This document shows, one piece after another, positions 46,901 through 55,102 of a stretch of DNA of 64,000 nucleotides. Positions within the stretch are counted from its first letter, which is position 1. Each line of letters opens with the position of its first letter. The translations under genes were made by a program, and so were the position numbers. The notes under the pieces are model-generated. The model was not told where the DNA came from, made no database searches, and worked only from the letters and a program-made list of their open reading frames with translations. This DNA comes from Rubinisphaera italica (GTDB taxonomy: Bacteria; Planctomycetota; Planctomycetia; Planctomycetales; Planctomycetaceae), in contig NZ_SJPG01000001.1 in the NCBI RefSeq assembly GCF_007859715.1, positions 496,001 to 560,000 on the forward strand, written 5' to 3'.

Positions 46901-48580
46901 TAAGGTCAGCTGCAAACCTTCCGGATCTGTGTCATTGAGCAGAGGTTCGAGTGTGACGGATTGACCGCCAGCGACTGCGATCTGATCCGTATTCGCAACT
47001 GGCGCATCATTCCCCAGAACAGTAACCGTAACACTGGCGACGGCGATCGCTCCCTGCGAATCCACGACCGTATAATTGAAGACATCATCACCACTAAAAC
47101 CTTGATCTGGTGTGTACTCATGTCGGTAACTGAGTGGGCTGTTGCCCGAATAGTTGTAGTAGCTGTTATACCAGTCCTCAAAATTGCTGTAGTAATTTTG
47201 TCCCTGAGACAACCAGTAATCCCAGGTTGAAGCGGACACATTCGGAGCCAGACTGATCGTCCCATTTGCCGGATCTGCGATATTGACAATCGAAACCGTA
47301 TGTCCTTCTGGATCGGAATCGTTGGCCAGGAGATTCAGCGTGACAGACTGACCAGGGATCACTGAATAAGCATCATCAACCGGTGTCGGAGCCTGATTGG
47401 CAGCTACAGTCACTGTGATTCCGGCACTGGCTGTCGCCCCGTGGGCATCGACAATCACATAATCAAAAGCATCATCCCCACTGAAACCCTGATCCGGAGT
47501 GTATTCGTAAACATAATTGAGTGTGCTGCCTGAATAGCCATAATAGCTGTTATACCAGTCCGCAAAATTGCTGTAGTAATTCTGCCCCTGACTGAGCCAG
47601 TAATTCCATGTCGACTCCGAGACATCAGGCACAAGATTAAGCGTACCATTTGCAGGTGTTAACACACTTTGCAGAGAAATAGTATGACCTTCGGGGTCCG
47701 TATCATTGGCCAGCAAGTCGAGGCGAACGGATTCCCCAGGGCCGACAGAATAAGTATCATCGACAGCATCAGGGGCCTGATTGGCAGCCACAGTCACGGT
47801 GACGCTGGCAGAGGATGTGCCTCCCTCTGGATCCTGTACGGTATAGTCGAAGACCTCATTGCCACTAAATCCCGCATCCGGCGTATACTCATAGAGATAA
47901 CTGAGCGGATTGGTTCCCGAATAGTTGTAATAGCTGGTGTACCAGTCTTCGAAATTGCTGTAATAATTCTGTCCTTGAGACAACCAGTAATTCCAGGTCG
48001 ACTCTGACACATCGGGGACCAGAGAAATCGTACCATTGTCTGGAGCATCGACACTTACGATGGAAACGGAATTACCATCGGGGTCAGAATCATTGACGAG
48101 CAGATCGAGCGTGACCGATTCTCCTGGGCCTGTGCTATAACTATCATTACCCAGTGTTGGAGTGCGATTGGTGTTTACCGTGACTGTAGCCGTTGATGTC
48201 CCATCCAGCTGGTATTCAAATTGGAATTGTGACACATGCGTACTGCCGGGAGTGTATTGCAGAATACCCCCTGAAATCTCGACGGTGCCGAAACTCCCCG
48301 TCAATTGATCATTCACTGCGTTAACAAGAGCCAGAGAAGCAGCAGAGGCATCGGTATCATTCTGACGAACCGGCAACGGGAAACCAGATTCTCCTGGTGC
48401 ATAATGAATCGTAAATTCATCATCGATTGCCGTCGCAGAAAGCAACTGCCTTGTCTCAAGCACTTCAGTTGCGTGATGAAAATTTGATCGCCGTCGCAAG
48501 CGACGTCGAGGAAGTTTTTTGAAACGAGAAATCCAGGAAAGCTGACCCGGCAAGAATTCCAACCAGTGACGCAACAGCAT
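43877..48580 (-). CDS. N-terminal third of giant exported adhesin-like toxin (cut by IS30)
   Basis: 1,567 codons, the last ten from IS30. An Arg/Lys-rich start and [10 protein letters not shown] (40-49) match the LEPR-XLL N-terminal motif of exported planctomycete giants. About ten tandem-95/cadherin-like repeats of 125-140 residues follow ([17 protein letters not shown] ... [10 protein letters not shown] ... DVFDYT-x-x-D-x-x-G). Seven contain a Tyr-rich insert ([27 protein letters not shown] type, one shorter or varied per repeat); three contain a different one ([20 protein letters not shown]). A cadherin domain ([20 protein letters not shown]) lies at the IS border. With the IS removed, the protein is 4,716 residues. 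Role inferred: surface stalk and adhesin displaying the C-terminal tip. Confidence 0.88.
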   Translation of the reverse strand: MLLRHWLEFLPGQLSWISRFKKLPRRRLRRRSNFHHATEVLETRQLLSATAIDDEFTIHYAPGESGFPLPVRQNDTDASAASLALVNAVNDQLTGSFGTVEISGGILQYTPGSTHVSQFQFEYQLDGTSTATVTVNTNRTPTLGNDSYSTGPGESVTLDLLVNDSDPDGNSVSIVSVDAPDNGTISLVPDVSESTWNYWLSQGQNYYSNFEDWYTSYYNYSGTNPLSYLYEYTPDAGFSGNEVFDYTVQDPEGGTSSASVTVTVAANQAPDAVDDTYSVGPGESVRLDLLANDTDPEGHTISLQSVLTPANGTLNLVPDVSESTWNYWLSQGQNYYSNFADWYNSYYGYSGSTLNYVYEYTPDQGFSGDDAFDYVIVDAHGATASAGITVTVAANQAPTPVDDAYSVIPGQSVTLNLLANDSDPEGHTVSIVNIADPANGTISLAPNVSASTWDYWLSQGQNYYSNFEDWYNSYYNYSGNSPLSYRHEYTPDQGFSGDDVFNYTVVDSQGAIAVASVTVTVLGNDAPVANTDQIAVAGGQSVTLEPLLNDTDPEGLQLTLISVSNGSEGTAEITRYIPPSLLSEYQSNSSGYASIDEYVNYNYGSWSQYFQYYGNPTDDRLVVKYTSTNATFDGVDTFTYIVEDAAGAQSTGTVEVTVTGDQAPVTVNDTVSVAGGDSVSIDPLVNDTDPEGSELTLVSVTGAIAGTVGLVRVVPASLQNEYYSQSQYGYYNSIDEYVQSYYGSWDYYYSSYYSGDPSLINKFEVLYTSTDPNFNGDETLTYVVEDAAGIQSTGIITVNVTANQTPIAVADGFAVDPGETVVLTLMANDSDPEGDPIQIVSVADPANGTVTLVPDVSTSIWNNWINNGQNYYSVFADWYNSYYNYSGNNPLSYQYEYTPDVGFSGDDVFIYTIEDAQGATASASVTISVAGNQAPVAVDDTYSTGPGEAIVLNLLTNDSDPEGHEISIDSIASPANGTIAIVPSVSESIWNNWLSQGQNYYSNFEDWYSSYYNYSGSNPLTYQYEYTPDAGFGGDDVFDYTIIDSQGATNTASVTVSVAGNQAPDASPDAYSVGPGESVVLNLLINDSDPEGQTISIQSIEDPANGTVVLKPDVSESTWNYWLAQGQNYYSNFEDWYNSYYNYSGSNPLAYQYEYTPDTGFGGDDTFSYTVIDSQGATATASVTVSVTSNQAPVAGNDTYSTGPGAAVVLNLLSNDSDPEGHTLSIQSIADPSGGSISLLPDVSESTWNNWISNGQYYYGNFEDWYNSYYNYSGNNSLSYQYEYTPDVGFSGDDVFSYTLVDSQGATTTASVTVSVAPNLLPDVQNDTLVVQANESGTLDPIANDSDPEGSALTLISVSAATLGTASVIRFVSTSLQSEYENYGGYSSVDDYVQSYYGSWESYFQYSGNFADDRFVIHYERTNPAVAGTETITYIVRDEHGGESTGTIDVVLLGDEPPAFDAASYQFTLAENVGQGTVVGQVTATDPDPNQTLVYTIIAGNDLGAFSIDGSTGQLTVNDGTPLDYEENPQFTLTVQVENTYEVSATTQIVIDLTDEHEVDSILKCTG

Positions 48581-48934
48581 GGAGTGGCCCCTCTGTGGCT
48601 GTGATCAATAGTGCTACTTTTGTAGAACGGATTGTCGAATTATTGAATTTTATAATAGGAGAATTCCAAGGACGCATTGAATAATGCTACTTTGAAATGG
48701 AGAGCTCTTTTTATTCTGAACAATTGCTCAAGTCAAACGAAACAGCAATTCAAAATATATTTATTATTAAAAAATCATAATTTAAAACTTGGCCAATGCA
48801 ATTTGAATTGAGCAAGTGACTATATTCGTAGGGCAATTGCATTTTTTGAGGTATTTAACTGACGGATCACTCACTAAATTAGATTGTTCAAGGCAGGCTA
48901 TATCGTAGGTGATAACCAGAAATTATTTCGTTTT
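48581..48934 (-). promoter_or_regulatory. AT-rich upstream region with candidate promoter for the giant gene
   Basis: No gene is seen. On the minus strand TTGACT (48731-48736) and TAAAAA (48708-48713) are separated by 17 bp, a plausible sigma-70-type promoter giving a leader of about 120 nt before the ATG at 48580. The region is AT-rich compared with its neighbours. The promoter is a prediction only. Confidence 0.35.
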
Positions 48935-51448
48935 CTAATTTCCTGGGACTGGCAAATCATAATTTAAGAGTTGAGTTTCATAGCGTTTCCAGGCTCCGAT
49001 GGAAGATTGATACATCGGCTTCCTAACCTGTGTTTTACTCGGAGTGATCACTGCTCGCTCTGATTCATCAAAGCTCAGACACTGGTCCTGCCAGGGTAAA
49101 TTGCAAAACTCGATGAGTCTTCTAATTTCCTGATCGGGGTTAGTCACCAGGGTTTCATAGCTGAGTGGATAAATCGGATTGGGGATCGTTGCTTCCCAAT
49201 GTTTCATTAAGTTTTGATAGGCTGTGATGTAAGGCCCCAGCTGTTCGAGATCACAAAACGGCCAGTCCAGATTCTGACGAATACAGGAAATGGCAACATC
49301 ACGAGGATCACGAATGCAATGTATAATCCTGGCATTGGGAAACAGCAGGCCAATCATACCAAGATGCAAAAAATTGGTCGGCATTTTATCGACGATCCGT
49401 AACGCTGTCGGATCATGACCAGTAAGAAATCGTGCATGACGACTCGCTAAGTGTCGGACTTGTTTTTGATTCAATTCACGAGCCGCAGACGGGTATTTAA
49501 GCGGACGCGTGCAAATCATGCATTCAATCTGTATTGGCCAGGCCCCCACTTCCTGCAACTCCCCGGCTGCATATACGTGTGAGTGGCTGGAAAGAATTTG
49601 CTCTGTCAGAGTTGTACCGGTTCGAGGCATGCCGACAATAAAGACAGGCAACTCACTGGAATGCCCCATTTCACTTCGCTGATTAAAAAAATCACAATCG
49701 AACACCGCTGCAATTTCACTCATGAAATGCTGGTGATCTGCCACATTGTGTCGTTCATTCGTAGTAAAATCCGGACGAGGTTTGAGTTGATTTCCTCGGA
49801 GATAAGCATCAAAAGCCTCTGCATATAGTTTTTTCGCATCATAGGCTCGACCAAGTGCCATCCAGAGCAATGACTGATGCCTGATAGAAAGCTGACCATC
49901 GTTGAGTCGGTTTTGTACCTCCAGAATGCGTTGATCGACATCTGCAAATTCACCAGAAAATGCCAGGTGGTAATGAGCCGGGACATAATTGGGATCCGAC
50001 TGCAATGCTTTCTGAAACGATTCCCGGCTCTCCTCAATTGTTCCCAAATCGAGCTGACATTGCCCCAACAGATGCAGAACCTTGGCCTCAGTTGTCGTTT
50101 CTGCAAGTTGATTCAAAATGACAATGGCTTCCAGTGGTCGCTGAATTGCATGTAGGGCTTTTGCCTGCAGGTAAAGTAATTCCTCATCATCCTTATAGCT
50201 CAACCCACGTTGACAGACCAGCAATGCCTCTTCGAGCCGCTGGCGTCGCGGGCTCCCCAGGCCAGCGACAGCTCCGACTACAGCCGAACTCTTCAGTAAT
50301 TCTTCAGCCAGCAATCGACATCCCTCAATATGATTCGGATCTTCAGCCAGGAGATGTCGGAGTGCACGGATCGCGTGATCACTCTGGTTTTGTGATCTGG
50401 CAATATGAGCCTGAAGCAGTCGAAAATCCGTAACATGATGATGGGACGGAGAAATCTTTCCCAAAAGATTTTCAGCTTGATTGATTTGATTCAGCCCCAT
50501 TAAAGTCTTGATCAATCCGAATTGGAGAGCCGGGTTTTCAGGAAACTGCACGGCAAGCGGCTCATACAATCGGATGGCGTTCTTCCAGTCTGTCTGGTCG
50601 ATCAACTCCAGCCCAAGCCGATGCAGCAGATTGGGATGACTTTGCTGTTGTCCCAGGATGACTGAAAAAAGTTCTTCAAATTTGTCCCTGCGTCCCGAAC
50701 GCAAATAAGCAATCGCCAGATTGATTTGACAGGCATCATTATGTGGCTGGAATTGAACAACTCTTTCAAAGACCTCAATCGCGGCAGGATAATTCTCCAG
50801 CTTCAATTGAACAATTGCTTCGAGTTCATCCAGCCGGGGATCATCATCACATTGCTGACGGGCTAAAGTGATTGCATACTCAACGGCTTCAAAAAACTCA
50901 CCTGTCAGATAACTTCGAATAAGTAAGAGATGGCCCCGGAGTGAATTTGGCTGCAAAGCAACGAGTTCTTCAGCGGCTTCACATGCGTCACTAATCTGCC
51001 TGGATTCGAGCAGTGAGTCTGCCAGTAGAGACCAGCTTTCAGAATCTCGCGGGAATTTTATTGTGGCTTCTCGGTAAACATTCTGAGCAGCTTCTCGATG
51101 TCCAGATCTCTGCAATGGTAAACCACGATTCCGCCAGGCTTCTACATAATCGGGTCGCAGTTCAACAGCTTTGGCAAACGATTCAAAAGATCGCTCAAAT
51201 TCCCTCAACTCCAACAGAACCGCACCCCGAGTATTCCAAAATTCCGCCTTCGCATTATCTCTCTGAAGGCACTGCTCTATCCGAAGCCCCGCTTCTGAAT
51301 AATTTTTCTGCTGCAAAGCAATCACAGCCGCCAGATGCCAACCTTCCGCGTCAAATTGATTGCTGGCGATCATCTTTTGAATCAAAACTTCAGCTTCCTG
51401 AAGTCGACCAGCCTGAAATAACTGAAGGGTTTGCTTGTTTGTGGGCAT
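48935..51448 (-). CDS. TPR-repeat sulfotransferase
   Basis: 837 residues from the ATG at 51448 (MPTNKQTLQLFQAGRLQEAE); a longer frame to 51556 adds an unlikely Cys-rich start, and no strong ribosome-binding site decides. The first about 530 residues are tetratricopeptide-type repeats (ALQQKNYSEAGLRIEQCLQ; AVELRPDYVEAWRNRGL and many more). The C-terminal domain is a sulfotransferase with the 5'-phosphosulfate loop VGMPRTGTTLTEQILSSH and the 3'-phosphate motif IHCIRDPRDVAISCIRQN. It should transfer sulfate from PAPS to a protein or glycan. TPR-sulfotransferase fusions are common in Planctomycetes and Proteobacteria. No link to the neighbouring toxin gene is evident, though a surface glycan or Tyr target is conceivable. 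Confidence 0.88.
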   Translation of the reverse strand: MPTNKQTLQLFQAGRLQEAEVLIQKMIASNQFDAEGWHLAAVIALQQKNYSEAGLRIEQCLQRDNAKAEFWNTRGAVLLELREFERSFESFAKAVELRPDYVEAWRNRGLPLQRSGHREAAQNVYREATIKFPRDSESWSLLADSLLESRQISDACEAAEELVALQPNSLRGHLLLIRSYLTGEFFEAVEYAITLARQQCDDDPRLDELEAIVQLKLENYPAAIEVFERVVQFQPHNDACQINLAIAYLRSGRRDKFEELFSVILGQQQSHPNLLHRLGLELIDQTDWKNAIRLYEPLAVQFPENPALQFGLIKTLMGLNQINQAENLLGKISPSHHHVTDFRLLQAHIARSQNQSDHAIRALRHLLAEDPNHIEGCRLLAEELLKSSAVVGAVAGLGSPRRQRLEEALLVCQRGLSYKDDEELLYLQAKALHAIQRPLEAIVILNQLAETTTEAKVLHLLGQCQLDLGTIEESRESFQKALQSDPNYVPAHYHLAFSGEFADVDQRILEVQNRLNDGQLSIRHQSLLWMALGRAYDAKKLYAEAFDAYLRGNQLKPRPDFTTNERHNVADHQHFMSEIAAVFDCDFFNQRSEMGHSSELPVFIVGMPRTGTTLTEQILSSHSHVYAAGELQEVGAWPIQIECMICTRPLKYPSAARELNQKQVRHLASRHARFLTGHDPTALRIVDKMPTNFLHLGMIGLLFPNARIIHCIRDPRDVAISCIRQNLDWPFCDLEQLGPYITAYQNLMKHWEATIPNPIYPLSYETLVTNPDQEIRRLIEFCNLPWQDQCLSFDESERAVITPSKTQVRKPMYQSSIGAWKRYETQLLNYDLPVPGN

Positions 51449-51749
51449 AATTTTGGACGAAGTGAAATGGACATCAGAGAAGGCTGAAACAGGTGACTCT
51501 AATGTCATACAATAAAACGCAATGTTTGCATACCTTTCGCAGCAGCGGCTCATCAATCATTCTCTATCTTCGAATGGAAATGATTTTTTTACTTGTTGTA
51601 CTTCAGCTTAATGTCACTATTTGATAGGAGAGAACTCTCCGAACTCAGCCCCCCAAACCAAACTTAGATAAGTTAATCAAACCGAATCTCGGACACCATC
51701 AATAGAGATCTCAACGATCGTCGCATTTCAAGTGTGTCGTCAATCACAA

Positions 51750-51974
51750 TTACTCCACAGAATCCGGCATCAGGTGATACAAGCCACAATCCAGGGCACG
51801 GGCCAGCTTTTCAACGGTGGCAATCGTGACGTTTCTTTCTCCACGCTCGACCATGGAGATAAATGTGCGGTGTAGACCTGCCAGTTCTCCCAGTTTTTCC
51901 TGAGAGATACCAGCTTGATTGCGAACCGCACGCAATCGGTTTCCAAATCGGATTCGAATGTCTTCCTCTGCCAC
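51750..51974 (-). CDS. XRE-family HTH regulator, short
   Basis: 74 residues from a GTG at 51974 (V-A-E-E-D-I-R-I-R-F-G); a longer frame to 52046 begins in a Cys-rich stretch unlike the family. Almost the whole protein is one Cro/C1-type HTH: RLRAVRNQAGISQEKLGELA, GLHRTFISMVERGERNVTI and VEKLARALD. It resembles restriction-modification controller-like regulators. It is divergent from the lipoprotein/peptidase operon at 52142, and the intergenic inverted repeat is its likely operator. Confidence 0.8.
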   Translation of the reverse strand: MAEEDIRIRFGNRLRAVRNQAGISQEKLGELAGLHRTFISMVERGERNVTIATVEKLARALDCGLYHLMPDSVE

Positions 51975-52023
51975 GCCGTGTCGCCTTTTGCAAGTTGAGA
52001 TACTTGCAATCAGTTTCGCGACA

Positions 52024-52076
52024 GCGCATACTATGCATCTGCACACTAAGAGTTACGTGTAACGCATAGTATTCGC
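52024..52076. promoter_or_regulatory. Inverted-repeat operator candidate
   Basis: GCGCATACTATGC (52024-52036) is matched by the inverted arm GCATAGTATTCGC (52064-52076) with one mismatch. The inner GCATACTATGC is itself a perfect palindrome. It lies between the divergent XRE regulator and the lipoprotein gene; two half-sites fit cooperative HTH binding. Confidence 0.5.
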
Positions 52077-52141
52077 CATTATTGTTCACAGATTCGATCG
52101 CTGTTGAGTTTGATCGAATCAAATCACTAAGGGGCCAGGTT

Positions 52142-52600
52142 ATGCTTCAACGACTCTGCTGTGTTCTCATGATTGGGCTTGTGATGGAACTATCGGGTTG
52201 TCGTCCCGGTGCGGTCAAACATGTCAAACAGGCCGCCCAGTATTTCCGAAATGGCAGTTCCAAAGTCAAATCCGCTCCTGCGGTTACCCAGGGAGTGGCA
52301 CGTCAGCTTACTCGGAATGAAGAGGTTGTCGTTCAGGTGGCAGCCCGAGGAACAAATCTGCTGTCTCGTTCTAAAACGCTTGGGGAACGACTGGTATCGC
52401 TGCAATCAAAAATCCCAGCCCAGGCTTATCCGAATCTTTATAGGAGATGGCAGGATAATCAGGCCGAGTTGAACTCGTACACCCGCCAGTTGCAGGATCC
52501 TGCACTGGCCCCGCAGCGCAGGGATCGTCTGGAGCAGTCTCTGAGAGAGTCGGAATTCGAACAGGCTGAGATTGAACGTCTGGTGGACCAATACGGTTGA
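52142..52600 (+). CDS. Putative lipoprotein, helical
   Basis: 152 residues from the ATG at 52142, preferred over 52082 because AAGGGG is upstream and a lipoprotein signal follows (MLQRLCCVLMIGLVMELSGC, Cys in the lipobox). The mature part is highly charged and helical (SKVKSAPAVTQGVARQLTR ... LEQSLRESEFEQAEIERLV). No family recognised. First gene of a probable three-gene operon with a papain-like peptidase (53 bp downstream) and a second lipoprotein. Confidence 0.7.
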   Translation: MLQRLCCVLMIGLVMELSGCRPGAVKHVKQAAQYFRNGSSKVKSAPAVTQGVARQLTRNEEVVVQVAARGTNLLSRSKTLGERLVSLQSKIPAQAYPNLYRRWQDNQAELNSYTRQLQDPALAPQRRDRLEQSLRESEFEQAEIERLVDQYG

Positions 52601-52653
52601 GTCCACACAACTCAGAATCTTCCAGATTTCCCTCATAAAGTAGTGAAATATCC

Positions 52654-53289
52654 ATGCGATTTCGAATTGTCGTATTCATGACCGTTGGCAGCTTCCTGCT
52701 GTTTACAGGGCTGTGCTGTGGAAAATCTCAGTCGACATCCTCCACGGATTCAGAGATTCAAGTGATCGGCCTGCCCAGTCATGTCATGAACTTTTATGCG
52801 GCCGAGCAGGAAGCGAGTAACTGGTGTTGGGCAGCCTGCATTCAGATGGTGCTGTCCGCTCAGCAGATGGAAGTTTCTCAAGCAGAAATCGTGTCCAATG
52901 TTTATGCAGGCTATGTTTCAAATCGCCCCGGCTCTCCACTCGACATGCTCGCTCAAATCGATGGTTTGTCAACGCAAGGCAACCAGTGGCAGTTGGAAGC
53001 TTTGCTGGGGCTGGGGCCTCCCGCCTTAGAATTGCTGCAGGAACAATTCGAACGCAACACTCCTTTGATCGCCATGTATGAGAATCCCGGTATGGATGTC
53101 GGACATGCCGTGGTGATTACAGCCATCATTTATCAGACAACTGAGAATGGTCCCGTGATTCGAAAAGTGATTGTCCGGGATCCCTGGCCAGCATTTCAAA
53201 GCACATCCGGAAAACGAGAATTGACTGCTCCAGAGTTTGAACGCATCACCGCCTATCTGCTAGTCATCCCGGTTCGTACTCCTTCCTGA
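52654..53289 (+). CDS. Exported papain-like (C39-type) cysteine peptidase
   Basis: 211 residues. N-terminal hydrophobic signal ending FTGLCCGK (possible lipoprotein Cys21/22). Papain-fold catalytic set: C58 in NWCWAACIQMVL, H151 in DVGHAVVITA and D176 in VRDPWP. The motif NWCWAAC is typical of C39_2/papain-like peptidases of the AvrRpt2/BtLCP type. It would cleave a peptide substrate outside the cytoplasm. Flanked by two lipoprotein genes in the same direction. The substrate is unknown; processing of a co-encoded lipoprotein is possible but unproved. Confidence 0.8.
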   Translation: MRFRIVVFMTVGSFLLFTGLCCGKSQSTSSTDSEIQVIGLPSHVMNFYAAEQEASNWCWAACIQMVLSAQQMEVSQAEIVSNVYAGYVSNRPGSPLDMLAQIDGLSTQGNQWQLEALLGLGPPALELLQEQFERNTPLIAMYENPGMDVGHAVVITAIIYQTTENGPVIRKVIVRDPWPAFQSTSGKRELTAPEFERITAYLLVIPVRTPS

Positions 53290-53314
53290 CGTGGATCTTA
53301 TTCAGGCTATTTTC

Positions 53315-54187
53315 ATGACCATTTCTCTATCTCGCACGTATTTCCTACTGACCGTCCTCTTCCTATGTTGTCTGCCAGGCTGTGGCGAAAAATCGTATGA
53401 TTTGAAATTGAACGTTGAAGCGGGAGAAATCTATCGTGTCGAAAGTGACTTCAGACTTGAAAATGCAGACATCGAAATCTCACAGGGAACAGAGTCGACA
53501 ACAGGTTCACAAACCTTAACGAGCCGGGAGGTCTTCGAATATGACATTTATGTGGCACAAAACGGCCAGCCGAACTCCATGAAGATCGCTTTCCTGGAGA
53601 GTTGGCAAAAACAAAACCTGCAAATTACAAGCAATGAGCCGGAAATCTCGGACGAGATTTCTCCGCTGCAGGCCAGAACATTGCTTTGTAAAAAATCCGG
53701 CAAATACTGGAAATCGGAACTCGTAGGGAATAATCCAACGGCTGAGCAAACAGAGGTCCTCAATGCATTCATCGATCCCTGGCCAGCCGACCTGGCTCCC
53801 GATCATGCTGTTTCCATCGGAGACTCCTGGGTGGTAACCGGCGATGCCTTAGCCCGGTTAGCCGGAGGTGGCATACAGAATATTGACGGTGAACTCAAAG
53901 CCTACTTCGAGCAAGTGATCGAACGAAATGGAACATTATGTGCGGTGATTTCGGTCCAATTGGATCTCTCCGGGACTCAGACTTCAGAGAACAATACGAG
54001 GACGGTTAAAATCTCAGCTGAAGGGCTCACCTATCGTTCCGTGTCAGAAAAGATCGATCTGGAATCCAAACTGAGCGGTACAATGATCACCAGAATTTCG
54101 GAAGAAATCCCTGGGGAAGGAATGTTGGTGATGATCAGCCAAGGCCCATTTACCTTTCGCGAAATTACGACCAAAACCAAATACTAA
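53315..54187 (+). CDS. Putative lipoprotein, DUF6263-like
   Basis: 290 residues from the ATG at 53315 (a frame from 53291 adds eight unlikely residues). Lipoprotein signal TYFLLTVLFLCCLPGC with the lipobox LPGC. The mature domain is beta-rich (YDLKLNVEAGEIYRVESDF ... VSIGDSWVVTGDALARLAGG ... TLCAVISVQLDLSGT) and resembles planctomycete lipoproteins of the DUF6263 type (from memory). It ends the operon 25 bp after the peptidase. Function unknown. Confidence 0.7.
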   Translation: MTISLSRTYFLLTVLFLCCLPGCGEKSYDLKLNVEAGEIYRVESDFRLENADIEISQGTESTTGSQTLTSREVFEYDIYVAQNGQPNSMKIAFLESWQKQNLQITSNEPEISDEISPLQARTLLCKKSGKYWKSELVGNNPTAEQTEVLNAFIDPWPADLAPDHAVSIGDSWVVTGDALARLAGGGIQNIDGELKAYFEQVIERNGTLCAVISVQLDLSGTQTSENNTRTVKISAEGLTYRSVSEKIDLESKLSGTMITRISEEIPGEGMLVMISQGPFTFREITTKTKY

Positions 54188-55102
54188 AGCTGTCTCCGCG
54201 AACAAGTCACGGAAATTTGTCTGTATAATAAGGATTCCGTCTTGAAGGCATGGATACTTGAGGCACTCCAACACACTGATAGCTAAAAAGTTAGCCAAAA
54301 TATTTAGTCAACCGCGTGGATGCTGCAACGTTTGCGAATCTCTTCGCGTCCTCGCAAATGACTTTGCCTCACTCCGCCGCTTTCGCGACTGTGGGCAAAC
54401 CTTCGTTCCACTCACTCACTTTGTAAACGTTGTTTCTCGCGACCACGAGGACTGGGGGCTCCTGTTCATTCATTAGCCGCGTCCAGTAATGAGGGTTTGG
54501 TCGTGAGAGATTTCGGTATTCGAGACTTTCGTCTTATCTTTTTGGTTTGTTTGCGATCAAAGCGTCACAAGTCTACATCATCCGGTTCGGCATCCTGCTC
54601 GATTTCTCAAGCCTCAATCATCAATCTCTTGCGGTATTCTTTCCAGTCTTCTCCGGTCTCATTGCGGACAATACCTTAAAGGCCGTATTGGCTTCGATCA
54701 CTGTGAAGTCCACACCGATATCCGGAGGCACTCCCGGTCGCCCAATGGCAATCGTGGAATACGGCAAGCAGAGTTCTTCAAGAAACGAATCAAGCTATTT
54801 TCGGCAAGCAAACGATCAAGCGTTCGTAAAACCGATGCCGAGGGTTTTCGGAAACTCCTGAATTGGAACAAACAGTTCCTGCTACCGTCGAGATTTACGA
54901 CGTTCCAGACTCATCTGAAAAATCCTACGAAGAAGAAAGTAGGAGAAATATAAGAAAAGAAAGTTAATGAGACCTCAGAGTTTTGAAACGGACGGCTATC
55001 CAAGTTGCAAGTTGTTTAGGGGGTAAAGTAGTCGATTGCTAACTGCTGAACATTTTGGCATGATGGATCTGGATTATGATTCATATTAGCGGGCTATAGA
55101 TA
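54188..55102. other. Long intergenic region, no intact gene
   Basis: 914 bp with only short, mutually conflicting frames. About 54547-54861 has a plus-strand frame with some protein character (GIPG-poor, ILLDFSSLNHQSLAV) but no recognisable family; it may be a decayed gene. The first part holds the left direct repeat (54258-54289). The last 100 bp precede the TerB-domain gene and should hold its promoter. Confidence 0.4.
54258..54289. repeat. Left imperfect direct repeat flanking the TerB-BrxD-BrxHI module
   Basis: 32 bp beginning TTGAGGCACT and ending CACTGATAGCTAAAAA matches 61447-61478 at 28 of 32 positions in the same orientation. The pair brackets a 7.2-kb segment. Confidence 0.55.

Noticed and set aside
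43950..48400. Regularly spaced repeats resembling a CRISPR array
   Set aside because: The repeats are about 400-bp protein-coding modules in one long open frame, with no short identical repeats or unique spacers and no cas genes.
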